A model generated the notes under the pieces. The model saw only the letters and a program-made list of their open reading frames with translations, was not told the origin of the DNA and did not search any database. Source: Cycas panzhihuaensis (taxonomy: Eukaryota; Cycadophyta). Taken from it: a stretch of DNA of 64,000 nucleotides. Of the stretch, positions 22,279 through 32,253 are shown one piece after another (positions within the stretch are counted from its first letter, which is position 1; every line of letters starts with the position of its first letter). Position numbers and translations under genes: made by a program. The DNA lies in the NCBI GenBank assembly GCA_023213395.1, contig CM041465.1, forward strand, positions 228,353,741 to 228,417,740, written 5' to 3'.

Positions 22279-23690
22279 TTTGAAAGCAATGTAATCAATA
22301 AGAAAATAATGATGTGTTTGAAAGCAAACTTAAAAAATCTTTTTCACTTATGCAAAACTGAAATAAACTCTTGAGAATGAAATATAAAGAGTTTCCAAAA
22401 ATACCAATTTCTCAAATGAGTAAATGTAAATTTTCAATGTAAAAAAATTTTCCCTTTTTGTATAAAAATAACTTTTCTTTGAGAAAAATATATATTGCCT
22501 TATGAACAATTTCTGGTTCAAAACAACTTAAAATGCTTGTAGAAAGATCAAGTAGAAACCTTGAGTTAAACAATGAGATATAAACTAGAATTTTCTTAAA
22601 AATTTTGAAAAAAGACAAGCTTATTAGGATGTACTTGTATGCTCAACTTTAACAGCTTGAAAACTATACTGAATAATGTCAGAATAACTTAAAATTCTAC
22701 CAATATGTAGATTAATAAGGTGTGAATCCAATGAAACAAATGGTTTTGAAAACGGGTACCAATAAATCACGATTTGAATGAGACAAAGGTATGGACCTCC
22801 TTACGGAGCCTAACAGGAACAAGGTAGTCAAAATTTGCATAAAATTACTAATTAACCTTTAGAAAAAGTTGAACAAATGATCAAATATTGTTTATGAAGT
22901 AATCAATGTTCTTTCAATTGAAAATTTTTTGAAAAATATATTAAAAATGTGTAAAAAACAGTAGATTTAGGGCAATGAGATACCTCGACTTTGACTGATT
23001 TGAAATTTAGGAAGATAATATCAAAATATATAAAAAAATATGTCAAAATGAGGAGAAATGAGTCGAACATGAAGTTGTGGAATTGAAATCTGATAAAAAA
23101 TGAGAACGTTATAGTGAAAAAGGTAACATGTGTCTTTATGGAGAATGTTAAAAAACAGGCAAAAAACAACTAAATTCCTTATTTCAGCGATTAAAATACT
23201 AATGAAGATAAATTCAAAAAATTGAAATAAGAAATGGGTATTGAAGTCTATACAACGTAGATCGCTATAGAGGAAATTTGGGCAAAAACCAGTTTACCAG
23301 TAATAAATGACAGTCAGTTTTAAAAACGATTTTGTTAAAAATATGAAAAATGCTAAAATTTTGAAAGTCTAATGTTAAAATGGTCGAAACAGGGTCAAAT
23401 TGGCACCAAATTGGTCATATGACCAGTCGAAATTGGTGTCTGAAAAATTTCGATCTATTAGAGGCGGTTTCGTTTGAAACCGATGCTCCAGTGAAAAGTT
23501 ATGGCCACAAAAGCGCCAATAACTCTATGAAAAATAAAGTTTTGAAAAAATAAAGCTTAAAATTAAAAAAAACTTCTTAAAAATGGGCCTGAAGATGGAC
23601 TGAGTCAGGATTGAACCCAAGATCAGTCAAAGAGTAAAGACCTCCGATGTCAGGAGGGTGAACTCGCTCGTCGAGTTTTAAAACAAAAGA
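22279..23690 (-). other. N2 noncoding leader
   Basis: About 1.3 kb of AT-rich sequence upstream of gag, closely matching 25,540-26,940 of N1 in inverted orientation. No ORF is shared between the copies, so it is probably a leader or packaging region. Confidence 0.6.
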
Positions 23691-23760
23691 TTATTAAAAA
23701 CCCTTAAAACTGGATTTTAAAAGAACATATAATAAATGATGGAATAATAATAGCAGGACT

Positions 23761-23856
23761 ATGCTCTGATACCAAATGATGGAAAAAATATGGAGCCAAA
23801 GTGCTCTGATACCAAATGATGGAATAAGAATAGCAGGACTATGCTCTGATACCAAA
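23761..23856 (-). repeat. N2 triple primer-binding-site array, 40-bp period
   Basis: Three copies of TTTGGTATCAGAGCA on the minus strand at 23,841-23,856, 23,801-23,816 and 23,761-23,776, exactly 40 bp apart. Two are preceded by CCATCA and the first by the LTR end CCTTCA. Each could serve as an initiator tRNA-Met primer site. Confidence 0.85.
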
Positions 23857-24259
23857 TGAAGGAATATAAACTAGCAGGAGAACAGATCAGAACATATATC
23901 AAATAACCATAAACCAGTATTGCATTAATACATCAATGTGTCACAATCACAATAGCATAAAGAACATGAAAGCCTTGTTGTTTAATCCATTGTAGCAATA
24001 ATGAGTATTACAAATCTCCTCAAAGGTAGGCGGTGTCTAAAGACACCAGGGTTGTACACCCCTTAACATTTATAGTTTGGGGGAGGAGGGAAACTCCTCA
24101 ACCCCTGAATTCAAATTAATAATAAAATAATGCAACTTAACTCAAATGAAACTAACTCAACTTACCTTAACTTACCTTGACATGTTGAGCATCACATGTC
24201 TAAATTGAGGTGCATAATCCTGGTAGGTAAGAGGGAGTTGAGTGATGACATTACACTCC
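23857..24259 (-). repeat. N2 5' LTR (last four bases missing)
   Basis: Matches 21,100-21,500. The sequence stops at CACTCC where AACA should follow, and the CpG-rich segment begins. Confidence 0.88.
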
Positions 24260-25480
24260 TGTGTGATCCTCTGTACTGGATTATTAGCTGTCCTCAGATC
24301 CATTGTCTGATTTTCATATATTAGCTCTACCATTATATTATTCATTATTTACATTTGTCATTATATATTGTCTGTGCGTTTGTCATTTGTACGCCGTCTC
24401 TGCTCCGTCATTCTCACGCCTCGAGGTTCACTGCGTCACGTCTCTCATTGTGTTGTTATTGCGTTGTTATTGACCCATACTTCATTGATACCTGCTCCGT
24501 TGGCCCGTGCTTTATACCTGCTCTGTTGCATATTGCTATTTCCGTCTAGTCGTCCTCTGTGTCACCGTTCCGGCCTGTGTGCCGTGATTTCCTATTCCGG
24601 CCTGTGTGCCGTGATTTCCTATTCCGGCCTGCGTTTCGTCACGTTCTCTCCGTCTGCTCGCAGTTCTTGTTCTTCATGACCTTACGTGCTGTGATTTCCG
24701 TTCCGACTGCGTTAGTCCGTTCTCTGCTCGCTCTTTGCGTCTGCGTCCCAATCTGCTTGCATGCGTCCCAATCGACTAAGCGCCCCGTCCTTTTTGCCCG
24801 CTTTACAGTCTTTGCGCGTTACAGTCTTTGCACGTTTATTGTATCATTGCTCCGTCTTTGCGCGTTTATTGATTCGTTTGTATCATTGCTCCATCTTTGC
24901 GTCTACAGTCTTTGCGCGTTTTGCTGTACAGTATTCGTTTGTGTGATCATTACGGGACTTCTTTGCTGTCTTTGTGTCTCGGCGCCTTTGCGTTTCATTA
25001 ATCGCCCGTTTGCGTTTCATTAATAATCGTTTGGCATTTCCGTAACCTGCATTTGATCATTATTATGTGATCTGCATGCCCGAACTGCCCTTTCGTTCTG
25101 CCATTTGACTGCATGATCTGTTCATTGCTGCGATCTGCATTTGATCGTTGCGTTTAGCCGTTTGACTGCGTGTACAGTCGTTGCTAAGTCCGATCTCTGT
25201 TTAGCCCGTTTATCGGTTTGGTAATCCGATCGGCGCGTTGCTAACGCATTGATTATACGTTTCATTGTACTGGGCTTCAATCCCGTTTATTGAGTCATTA
25301 TTGCTATCCGTTCAGCTATTTTATTATTATTCCTCGATTATATTTCATTCGGCCTACGTCTCATTATTGCATATTGTGTTTTTGCGTTTTATTTGTATTG
25401 GCCTCTACGCCTTGCGCTTGATTTTCTATTACGGTTTAATATATTCATTTATTTTATAAGATTTAAAAATTAAAATTAAT
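24260..25480. other. CpG-rich, pyrimidine-rich segment between the N1 and N2 arms
   Basis: About 1.2 kb with a base composition unlike the rest of the window: many CpG, CGTT and TGCGCG words and a strong T/C bias on the plus strand. It holds three 27-bp tandem units starting at 24,569, 24,596 and 24,623, and several copies of CTTTGCGCGTT at about 24,800-24,930. Long plus-strand frames here (24,355-25,023) are Leu/Cys/Arg/Ser-rich products of the composition bias, not recognisable proteins. It replaces the missing 5' LTR end and primer site of N1. It may be a leader of another element or unrelated inserted DNA. Confidence 0.5.
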
Positions 25481-25529
25481 TAAATAATCTTTTGAGATCC
25501 GAGTTTGAATCTTTTAAAGTTTTTTTGCG

Positions 25530-26940
25530 TTTTTTAACTTGACGAGTGAGTTCACCCTCCTGGCATCGGAGGTCTTTAGTCTCTGACTGATCTTGGGTTC
25601 AATCCCAACTCAGTCCATCTTCAGGCCCGTTTTTAAGAAGTTTTTTTTTAATTTTAACCTTTATTTTTTCCAAAATTTTATTTTTCATAGAGTTATTGGC
25701 GCTTTTGTGGCCATAACTTCTCACTGGCTTATCGGTTTCAGACGAAACCACCTCCAATAGATCAGAAATTTTCTGTACACCATTTTCGACTGGTCATATG
25801 ACCAATTTGGTGCCAATTTGACCCTGTTTCGACCATTTTAACATTAGACTTCCAAAATTTCAGTTTTTTTCGCATTTTTAACAAAATCGTTTTTAGAACT
25901 GGCTGTCATTTATTTCTAGTAAACTGGTTTTTACCCAAATTTCCTCTATAGCGATTTACGTTGTATAGACTTTAATACCCATTTTTTCCTTCAATTTTTT
26001 GAGTTCACCTTCATTAATATTTTAATCGCTGAAATAAGGAATTTAGTTGTTTTTGCCTGTTTCCTAATATTCTACATAAAAATACTTGTTACATTTTTTA
26101 CTATAACGTTCTTATTTTTTATCAGATTTCAATTCCGTCAGCTTTGTTGGGAAGCTGACTCATTTCTCTTCATTTTGACATATTTTTTATATATTTTGAC
26201 ATTATCTTCCTGAATTTCAAATCAGTCAAAGTTGAGGTATCTCATTGCCCTAAATCTACTGTTTTTTACACCTTTTTAATATATTTTTCAAAAATTTTCA
26301 ATTGAAAGAACATTGATTACTTCATAAATAATATTTGATCATTTGTTCAACTTTTTCTAAAAGATAATTAGTAATTTTATACAATTTTGACTACCTTGCT
26401 CCTGTTAGACTCCATAAGGAGGTCCATACCTTTACATCATTCAAAACGTGATTTATTGGTACCTGTTTTCAAAACCGTTTGTTTCATTGGATTCACACCT
26501 TATTAATCTACATATTGGTAGAATCTTAAGTTATTCTGACATTATTCAGTATAGTTTTCAAGCTATTAAAATTGAGCATACAAGTACATCCTAATAAGCT
26601 TGTTTTTTTTTAAATTTTTTAAAGAAAATTCTAGTTATATCCCATTGTTTACTCAAGGCTTCTACTTGATATTTCTACAAGCATTTTAAGTTGTTTCAAA
26701 CTAGCATTTGTTCATAAGGCAATATATATTTTTCTCAAAGAAAAGTTATTTTTATACAAAAAGGGAAAGTTTTTCTTATATTAAAGATTTACATTTACTC
26801 ATTTGAGAAATTGGTATTTTTTGAAAACTCTTTATATTTCATTCTCAAAAGTTTATCTCAGTTTTGCATAAGTGAAAAAGATTTTTTAAGTTTGCTTTCA
26901 AACGCATCATTATTTTCTTATTGATTACATTGCTTTCAAA
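25530..26940 (+). other. N1 noncoding leader
   Basis: Inverted match of 22,279-23,690. No gene; ends at the ATG of the N1 gag-like ORF. Confidence 0.6.
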
Positions 26941-27264
26941 ATGGCACAATTCCCCATTTTTGATGGCCACAACTTTTCACTATGGTATGACACCATGCAA
27001 ACTTACTTTATTGAACATGATCTTTTAAAGTATTTACAACATGAATGTGACCTTAGCATTAAAGAAAATTTTAGAAAAGATAATGAAGCTTTAGGTTTAT
27101 TATTTTGCACTATGACTGATGATGTTTTTTCACTGGTTTCTGAATTAACAACATCTAAGTCTGTTTGGGATTTATTGATTTCCATTTATGGGGGAGATAC
27201 CCCCAGTGTATTTGATGAAATTTTTGATGAGCATGTGAGACAGTGTGAGCAGGATAGATCATGA
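26941..27264 (+). CDS. N1 gag-like protein (UBN2 type)
   Basis: 107 codons starting MAQFPIFDGHNFSLWYDTMQ, the inverted twin of the N2 ORF. By eye the first 98 residues differ from N2 at about four places (N/D, V/A, N/S, T/I), and the copies differ after that because of a frame change. Retained open frames in two copies suggest that the family moved recently with this ORF intact. Known copia gag proteins are longer and carry a zinc knuckle; none is seen here. Confidence 0.65.
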   Translation: MAQFPIFDGHNFSLWYDTMQTYFIEHDLLKYLQHECDLSIKENFRKDNEALGLLFCTMTDDVFSLVSELTTSKSVWDLLISIYGGDTPSVFDEIFDEHVRQCEQDRS

Positions 27265-27755
27265 CGACAACAACCATGAGGATTCAGATCAAATGCAGGA
27301 CCACCTTGTTGCACAAGGATTTGATCCTCCATTTGAGGGGGAGAATGAAGATGAATCTGATGATATAACAAAGAATGAACTTGATGATATGACTTGAATC
27401 GATGATATGACAAAGAATGAACGATGATATGACAGCTTGAATCAAGATATGACAAAGAATGAACACGATGATATGATGCTTATTCAAAGCATAAAGATTA
27501 CAAAAGTTCAAGTTCAAAGCCTTCTTAATGTTCCAGTTAACAAAGTCCAAATTACAGCTATTCATCTACATTTGCATAAAGTTTCATCTACTTATAGTTT
27601 TCTTACATCATTATATGATAAAGAGACATATGTGGCTATAAGGGTGAGAAGAGTTGATAAAGATCAAGATCAGAATTTCAAAGTTTTTTTCAAGTACTAG
27701 TTCCATAAGTTCAAGAAAAAGATACAAGTGTTTGTGCTGACATTAAGGGGGAGAA
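27265..27755 (+). pseudogene. N1 ORF2, broken copy of the acidic-repeat ORF
   Basis: Begins DHDDNNHEDSDQMQDHL in a frame shifted from gag. It has repeats of DDMTKNE interrupted by stops, then reopens at 27,437-27,700 (SIKITKVQVQSL, NKVQITAIHLHLH, RVRRVDKDQDQ). It corresponds to the N2 frame at 21,409-21,924. Confidence 0.4.
27745..27755 (+). other. N1 polypurine tract
   Basis: AAGGGGGAGAA directly before the LTR start TGTTGG. Confidence 0.8.
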
Positions 27756-28247
27756 TGTTGGAGTGTAATGTCATCACTCCACTCCCTCTTACCTACCAGG
27801 CTTGTGCACCTCAATTTAGACATGTGATACTCAACATGTCAAGGTAAGTTAAGGTAAGTTGAGTTAGTTTCATTTGAGTTAAGTTGTATTATTTTATTAT
27901 TAATTTGAATTCAGGGGTTGAGGAGTTTCCCTCCTCCCCCAAACTATAAATGTTAAGGGGTGTACAACCCTGGTGTCTTTAGACACCGCCTACCTTTGAG
28001 GAGATTTGTAATGCTCATTATTGCTACAATGGATTGAACAACAAGGCTTTCATGTTCTTTATGCTATTGTGATTGTGACACATTGATGTATTGATGCAAT
28101 ACTGGTTTATGGTTATTTGATATATGTTTTGACCTGTTCTCCTTGCTAGTTTATATTCCTTCATTTGGTATCAGAGCATAGTCTTGCAAATATTATTGTT
28201 CCATCATTTGGTATCAGAGCATAGTCTTGCTATTATATTTTCCATCA
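27756..28247 (+). repeat. N1 3' LTR with primer-site units at its end
   Basis: Matches the N2 LTRs up to CCTTCA at 28,163. Two further units of 43 and 41 bp follow (28,164-28,206 and 28,207-28,247). Each starts TTTGGTATCAGAGCATAG and ends CCATCA. The AATGA target duplication lies after the second unit, so the integrated end of the element includes both. Confidence 0.85.
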
Positions 28248-28252
28248 AATGA

Positions 28253-28360
28253 TATGTTAATGGATGTTCTTCGGAACCCTACCTTCTTCTTTCATCTTAT
28301 TTCTTCTATTTCTCTGTATATTTTTTTATATTGATTTGGTTATAGGATAAGCATGTAACA
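28253..28360 (+). repeat. O1 5' LTR, second part
   Basis: Continues the O1 LTR after N1, ending GCATGTAACA as does the 3' LTR at 30,248. Confidence 0.92.
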
Positions 28361-28362
28361 AG

Positions 28363-28374
28363 TGGTATCAGAGC
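28363..28374 (+). other. O1 primer-binding site
   Basis: TGGTATCAGAGC two bases after the LTR end, complementary to initiator tRNA-Met. Confidence 0.88.
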
Positions 28375-29152
28375 TCTGTTGCAATCGTGGAAAGCTGCCC
28401 GAAAGATCAAAGCCATTTTCTGATCCATACAAGAGCTAGGGATTCATTTTTGGCCAAAAGTTTTTTTTCAAGGTTTTTGGCATATGGAAGTTCTACTTGT
28501 TGGGAGCAAAGAATGAAAGATTCTTGAAGAAACATCAAAGAATTTGAGATGAAAGGGCTCGTGCCATAAGTTTTAAGTGTTCATAATACTGTTTTTGAAG
28601 AAAAGTTGCAGAAATTATCGCCAATTTTATTTCAACCTACTTTTCCGTTGACGTATTTTTGGGACAGATCTGCAACCTCAAATTCAAAGAGCCATAACTT
28701 TGGCTACAAGTGTCCAAATGACCTCAATTTTTTTTTTATTCTATGCGTTTTTAAATTTTCTTTCCAATGGAAGTGGTGTGAAGTCAATAAGAGGTCAGAG
28801 CAGAGAGTTATTGACATTTTATTAGAAGGTACTATTACAATCCTTAGAAACCCTAGCAACAAATTTTTTAAACAGCTATAACTTTTGATTTAGACGTTAG
28901 AATTTGATTCCGTTTGAACCGTTGGAATTGTATTTTAGTGGCCGTGATTTTTATCCATATTTTATGCACTTTGGAGCCATATTTTTTTCAAAAATATTTT
29001 TTGAAATTAAGGGTTTCATACTATATTTTCTTAGCCATTAAGATTGTGGTCTCAAAACCATTGTTCGTGAGGCCCAATATATAATTTTGTAAAAAAAAAT
29101 TAGGAGATAATAGGCTATAGACACCCCTAATCTCTCCAACATCTATATTATC
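28375..29152 (+). other. O1 leader
   Basis: AT-rich leader between the primer site and the gag ATG. An open frame at 28,606-28,881 has no recognised domain. Confidence 0.4.
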
Positions 29153-29374
29153 ATGGATACAAAAAGGCCCATACTTCGTATATTTAATGCAGATGGGACT
29201 CTTTCTATAGATGATTGGGTTAGAGACATGCATCTATATTTAAAATCACTTGATGCTGACTACAAAAGCAATAAAGAGATGTCTAAAGTTGCCTCATTAT
29301 ATCTACAAGCAGAGGCTTACCTTTGGTTTAAGGAGTGGTATGGCGTATTTAGTCCATTTAAGACATTTTTCTAG
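29153..29374 (+). pseudogene. O1 gag-like fragment
   Basis: 73 codons, MDTKRPILRIFNADGTLSID then WVRDMHLYLKSL and YLWFKEWYG. The pattern F-G----DDWV--M--YL and WF--WY resembles the N-terminal half of the Ty3-type retrotransposon gag domain. A stop (TAG near 29,372) ends it before the domain is complete, and an overlapping frame continues. Confidence 0.5.
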
Positions 29375-29422
29375 CTACAACTTGATATCTGTAACAAATA
29401 TGATGCTTCTTGGTGGAATCAG

Positions 29423-29992
29423 ATGCAAAGCCTTGAGCAAGATAAACAAGAAGCTCGTCAAATACTTGAGAAATATAATCGTAAGGTGGAACAAGGAATT
29501 CTCCCCACTCCTCAAAGTCAAGAGCAAAAGAAAGATGATAAGGGAGAAAAGGAGCAGCAGGGTAACACAGTAGAAACTGTTTGTCATTCCACACCACCAG
29601 TCGTAGTCAAGGACAAGGAAGACCATCACTCATCAAAAGTTGGAGCACATACCAAAGTGGGACCTTATCGACACCCACATTATCAAGAGACTCAGCATCG
29701 ACGCACGTATTATACAAAGCCCTCACAAACTAAGTACCGCAAGCATACAAATCATTCAAGCTTGAGGTTCCAAGGTTATAGAGATGCCAGACACGTAAAT
29801 ATCTACTTGAGATGGATAGATCCTTATTCTATGTGCAGATTTTCAGACAACCTTCGATGGACCTATCAGTTGGACACCAATAGCAGGAGGTGGACCTATC
29901 AGTTGGACACCAATAGCAGGAGGTGGTCACATGCATCTATGTATCAGGATGCTTCGAGGGCGAAGCATCTAAGGGGAGAGGGAATGTGGTGA
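29423..29992 (+). CDS. O1 ORF2 with direct 11-residue repeat
   Basis: 189 codons reading through the purine tract into the LTR. The N-terminal 60 residues are charged and Gln-rich (KDDKGEKEQQG), like a gag C-terminal tail. The middle is His/Tyr/Arg/Thr-rich and basic, fit for nucleic-acid binding. Residues about 145-166 contain RWTYQLDTNSR twice in tandem. No protease, integrase or polymerase follows. It may be the gag C-terminus brought into another frame by a small deletion. Confidence 0.4.
   Translation: MQSLEQDKQEARQILEKYNRKVEQGILPTPQSQEQKKDDKGEKEQQGNTVETVCHSTPPVVVKDKEDHHSSKVGAHTKVGPYRHPHYQETQHRRTYYTKPSQTKYRKHTNHSSLRFQGYRDARHVNIYLRWIDPYSMCRFSDNLRWTYQLDTNSRRWTYQLDTNSRRWSHASMYQDASRAKHLRGEGMW
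29971..29984 (+). other. O1 polypurine tract
   Basis: AAGGGGAGAGGGAA immediately before the 3' LTR start TGTGGTGAGCC. Confidence 0.85.
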
Positions 29993-30248
29993 GCCTACAC
30001 CACATGTTAGAGAGGGCTATGACCCTCCATCATATGAGGATTAATAGGATTGGTTGATATAAAGGTAGGAATATAATAATATGGGGGTGAGTGTTATATA
30101 TACCCCACTCTATTGTAAAGAGGAGAATATGATATAATGATATGTTAATGGATGTTCTTCGGAACCCTACCTTCTTCTTTCATCTTATTTCTTCTATTTC
30201 TCTGTATATTTCTTTATATTGATTTGGTTACAGGATAAGCATGTAACA
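29985..30248 (+). repeat. O1 3' LTR
   Basis: 264 bp from TGTGGTGAGCC to GCATGTAACA, followed by the TTTGG duplication. Confidence 0.92.
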
Positions 30249-30253
30249 TTTGG

Positions 30254-31874
30254 TTATACATATTTATAATGAATAAACCAAAAAATGATAAATTATAAAA
30301 ATTGGCATGTTCTCCTTCCTTAATGAAATTAATGTTTACCTTTGTGAATCTGATTATTTTAGTATTCTAAAATTACATCACTGTTATCAAAAACTAAATT
30401 TGTTGCACTTAAAAAAATTGACTATAGTAGAGTATGAATTGAATGTCATATCCCTTAAAATCATGCTCAATGCATCTAGAAATTGAACCCTATGTGTCAA
30501 CTAACTTAGTATTCCTTAAAACTAACTATATGTCTTGAATTTTCCTCAAAACTTGAGACCTTTGATCCAAAGCCTAGGGCACATTTTATCCCTCTCCAAC
30601 ATTTATCATTAACTCATTATTTTGTTTTGTGACTTATTTTTTGTTAACTATCTTGAGGTTTGTTATTACTACCTATCCTTGGTTTGTTGCCATTTTTCGT
30701 CATGACATTCTGCTAGTGGTCTATTATGTTATCCTTCTTGGTATGTAGAAGGGCATCTATTCGATATTCTCCTTTACAACTTATTCTGGCATATTAGGTA
30801 TGTTTTTTGTATAGCATGAGGGCATACACAAGGTGTGTTACATATAAGACAAAGGGACATCTACCTGATATGCTTTTGATATGATAGGGGGGCATGCACT
30901 TAGTATGCTCCCTTGTAGGCCTAACCTGCTTTTGGGCATAGTTATTGCATTGGTAAGAACCTCGTAGTGGGCATAACAACAATGATTGGTGTATGAGGCT
31001 CTTGATGGAGGACCCTATAGTGGGCAAATGCGTTGATGCTAGAAGAATCCAGCTTATGGGCAAAATTGTGACAACTGAGAAGCCTTGCTCTTTGGTAGAA
31101 TTGTAGACATTAGAGAAGCTCTATTTTGGGGTGTACATGCTGAGACTGAGTTCAACTACAACAGGTGGACTATAATTGGCATTATTTCATAATACAAAGA
31201 GTATAAGCTTTTTCGTTTAAGTGTTTTCAATAGATTGTGGCTTCTTTGCATCATAATCTTGACAGTTTACTAATTGACAAATTGGAATGCATTAGGGGAA
31301 CTTGAAATTATGGTGTCATTTCTAGAAGGGTCTGATGACTATGGCAGATAGAAGGGCCTTTTATACAGTACATAGCCAATCAGAGGTGTGCTGAGTTTTG
31401 AGGTTGTGTCGGCTTGTCATTGTCCTAGTGTTTGCATTGGGCTGAAAAGGCATTTTGACGTTTTAAAGGAGTCTTGAGGGCTTTGCTTGGAAGTTCTGAT
31501 CTTGTAAAGACCCAGTCTGTTGTGTTCCTATTGCTTGTTTGGTTTCTTGGACGTTTCGGTCAAAGGAGGAACATGTTACATCACAGTTTCGAAGAGCGTA
31601 AAGGAGTTCTTCATTAAAAGTATTTTTATTTAGTAGTTACAACTGCCTTTCATCACTATTGTCGAAGGACTAAGTGAAGAAATGCTGGCCCAAGGACACA
31701 TTTGCTAGTTTGTGAAATATTCTTCAAATAATTTGAAGATTGTATTATTTGTCGTAGCTATTTGGCTAGAATATTTCCTAAAAGGACAATCTAAAATAAT
31801 TTAGTTCCATCTTCCTTGAAAAATTTTTTGGTCCAAAGGTAAAATAGTGGTTGGTTATTCAAGTTTACTTTATC
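30254..31874. other. No recognised gene
   Basis: Stop-rich DNA. Around 30,740-31,130 short phrases such as GGGCAT and AGTGGGCA recur loosely, suggesting a decayed repeat. The last 100 bases may be the leader of the following gag-like remnant. Confidence 0.3.
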
Positions 31875-32150
31875 ATGGGGTTGTTCTTGCTAACTGAAGA
31901 CAACTATATAGATTGGTCATAAAACATGAAATCAATGTTTGTTTCTTGTGGTCTATGGGACATTGTTTAAAAAAGATATATTGATCCAACGACATAATTG
32001 AAAAAGGAGGATGAAATAACATTTAAATGGATTACATCCATGTTAGCAAACAATGGTGTATTTCATGACATTTTCTATCTTACAATTCCACTTGCAGGTC
32101 ACAAAAAACATGGAACTTCATAAAATAAAAATTTGCCCCGAAGTTGCTAA
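31875..32150 (+). pseudogene. Copia-type gag-like remnant of a second gag-only element
   Basis: From ATG 31875 the frame reads EDNYIDWS, stop, NMKSMFVSCGLWDIV, stop, KRYIDPT, then ITFKWITSMLANNGVFHDI. This is the UBN2-like gag start (NY--W---M---L---LWD-V). Two in-frame stops show decay. Its flanking sequence shares a short purine-tract signature with T1. Confidence 0.55.
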
Positions 32151-32253
32151 ATCAACAATAAGAAGAAAAGGCGATTGAAAGTGTTGAAGTACAGGTTACA
32201 TGTAGCAATCTGACAAAGAATCAGAAAAAGAAAAAAAGAGGAGAGCTAAAAGG

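Larger units (their letters stand above)
21100..24259 (-). mobile_element. LTR element N2, same family as N1, opposite strand
   Basis: LTRs at 21,100-21,500 (401 bp, 3' on the minus strand) and 23,857-24,259 (5', missing its last four bases AACA at the right edge). The purine tract is at 21,501-21,512 and three primer-binding-site copies lie beside the 5' LTR. It encodes the same gag-like protein as N1, with about four differences over the first 98 residues. The right edge runs into unrelated DNA (TGTGTGATCC) and no matching target duplication is seen there, so that side was rearranged after insertion. Confidence 0.88.
20994..28247 (+). mobile_element. LTR element N1 inserted in the O1 5' LTR, itself split by N2
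   Basis: Starts TGTTGGAGTG and ends CCATCA, flanked by AATGA at 20,989-20,993 and 28,248-28,252. The two halves of the O1 LTR rejoin exactly if it is removed. The 3' LTR is 27,756-28,247, with an AAGGGGGAGAA purine tract just before it. Only the first 106 bp of the 5' LTR remain (20,994-21,099), because N2 interrupts it. The rest of the 5' LTR and the primer-binding site are missing. The interior (about 25,530-27,755) has a 1.3-kb noncoding leader, a small gag-like ORF and a second ORF, with no pol. Confidence 0.85.
20838..30248 (+). mobile_element. Outer LTR element O1, gag-only, split by N1
   Basis: TTTGG target duplications flank it at 20,833-20,837 and 30,249-30,253. The 3' LTR is 29,985-30,248 (264 bp). 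The 5' LTR is split into 20,838-20,993 (156 bp) and 28,253-28,360 (108 bp), which sum to 264 bp. The two LTRs differ at about four positions. A primer-binding site follows the 5' LTR and a purine tract precedes the 3' LTR. Without the nested DNA the element is about 2.15 kb and encodes only a gag-like segment, so it is non-autonomous. Confidence 0.92.

Noticed and set aside
24355-25023. Overlapping long plus-strand ORFs (103 and 154 codons) as genes
   Set aside because: Their Leu/Cys/Arg/Ser content reflects the T/C and CpG bias of a repetitive stretch, frames overlap each other, and no domain is seen.
28363-28374. TGGTATCAGAGC sites as pieces of tRNA genes
   Set aside because: Each sits at an LTR end as a primer-binding site; no cloverleaf sequence surrounds them.
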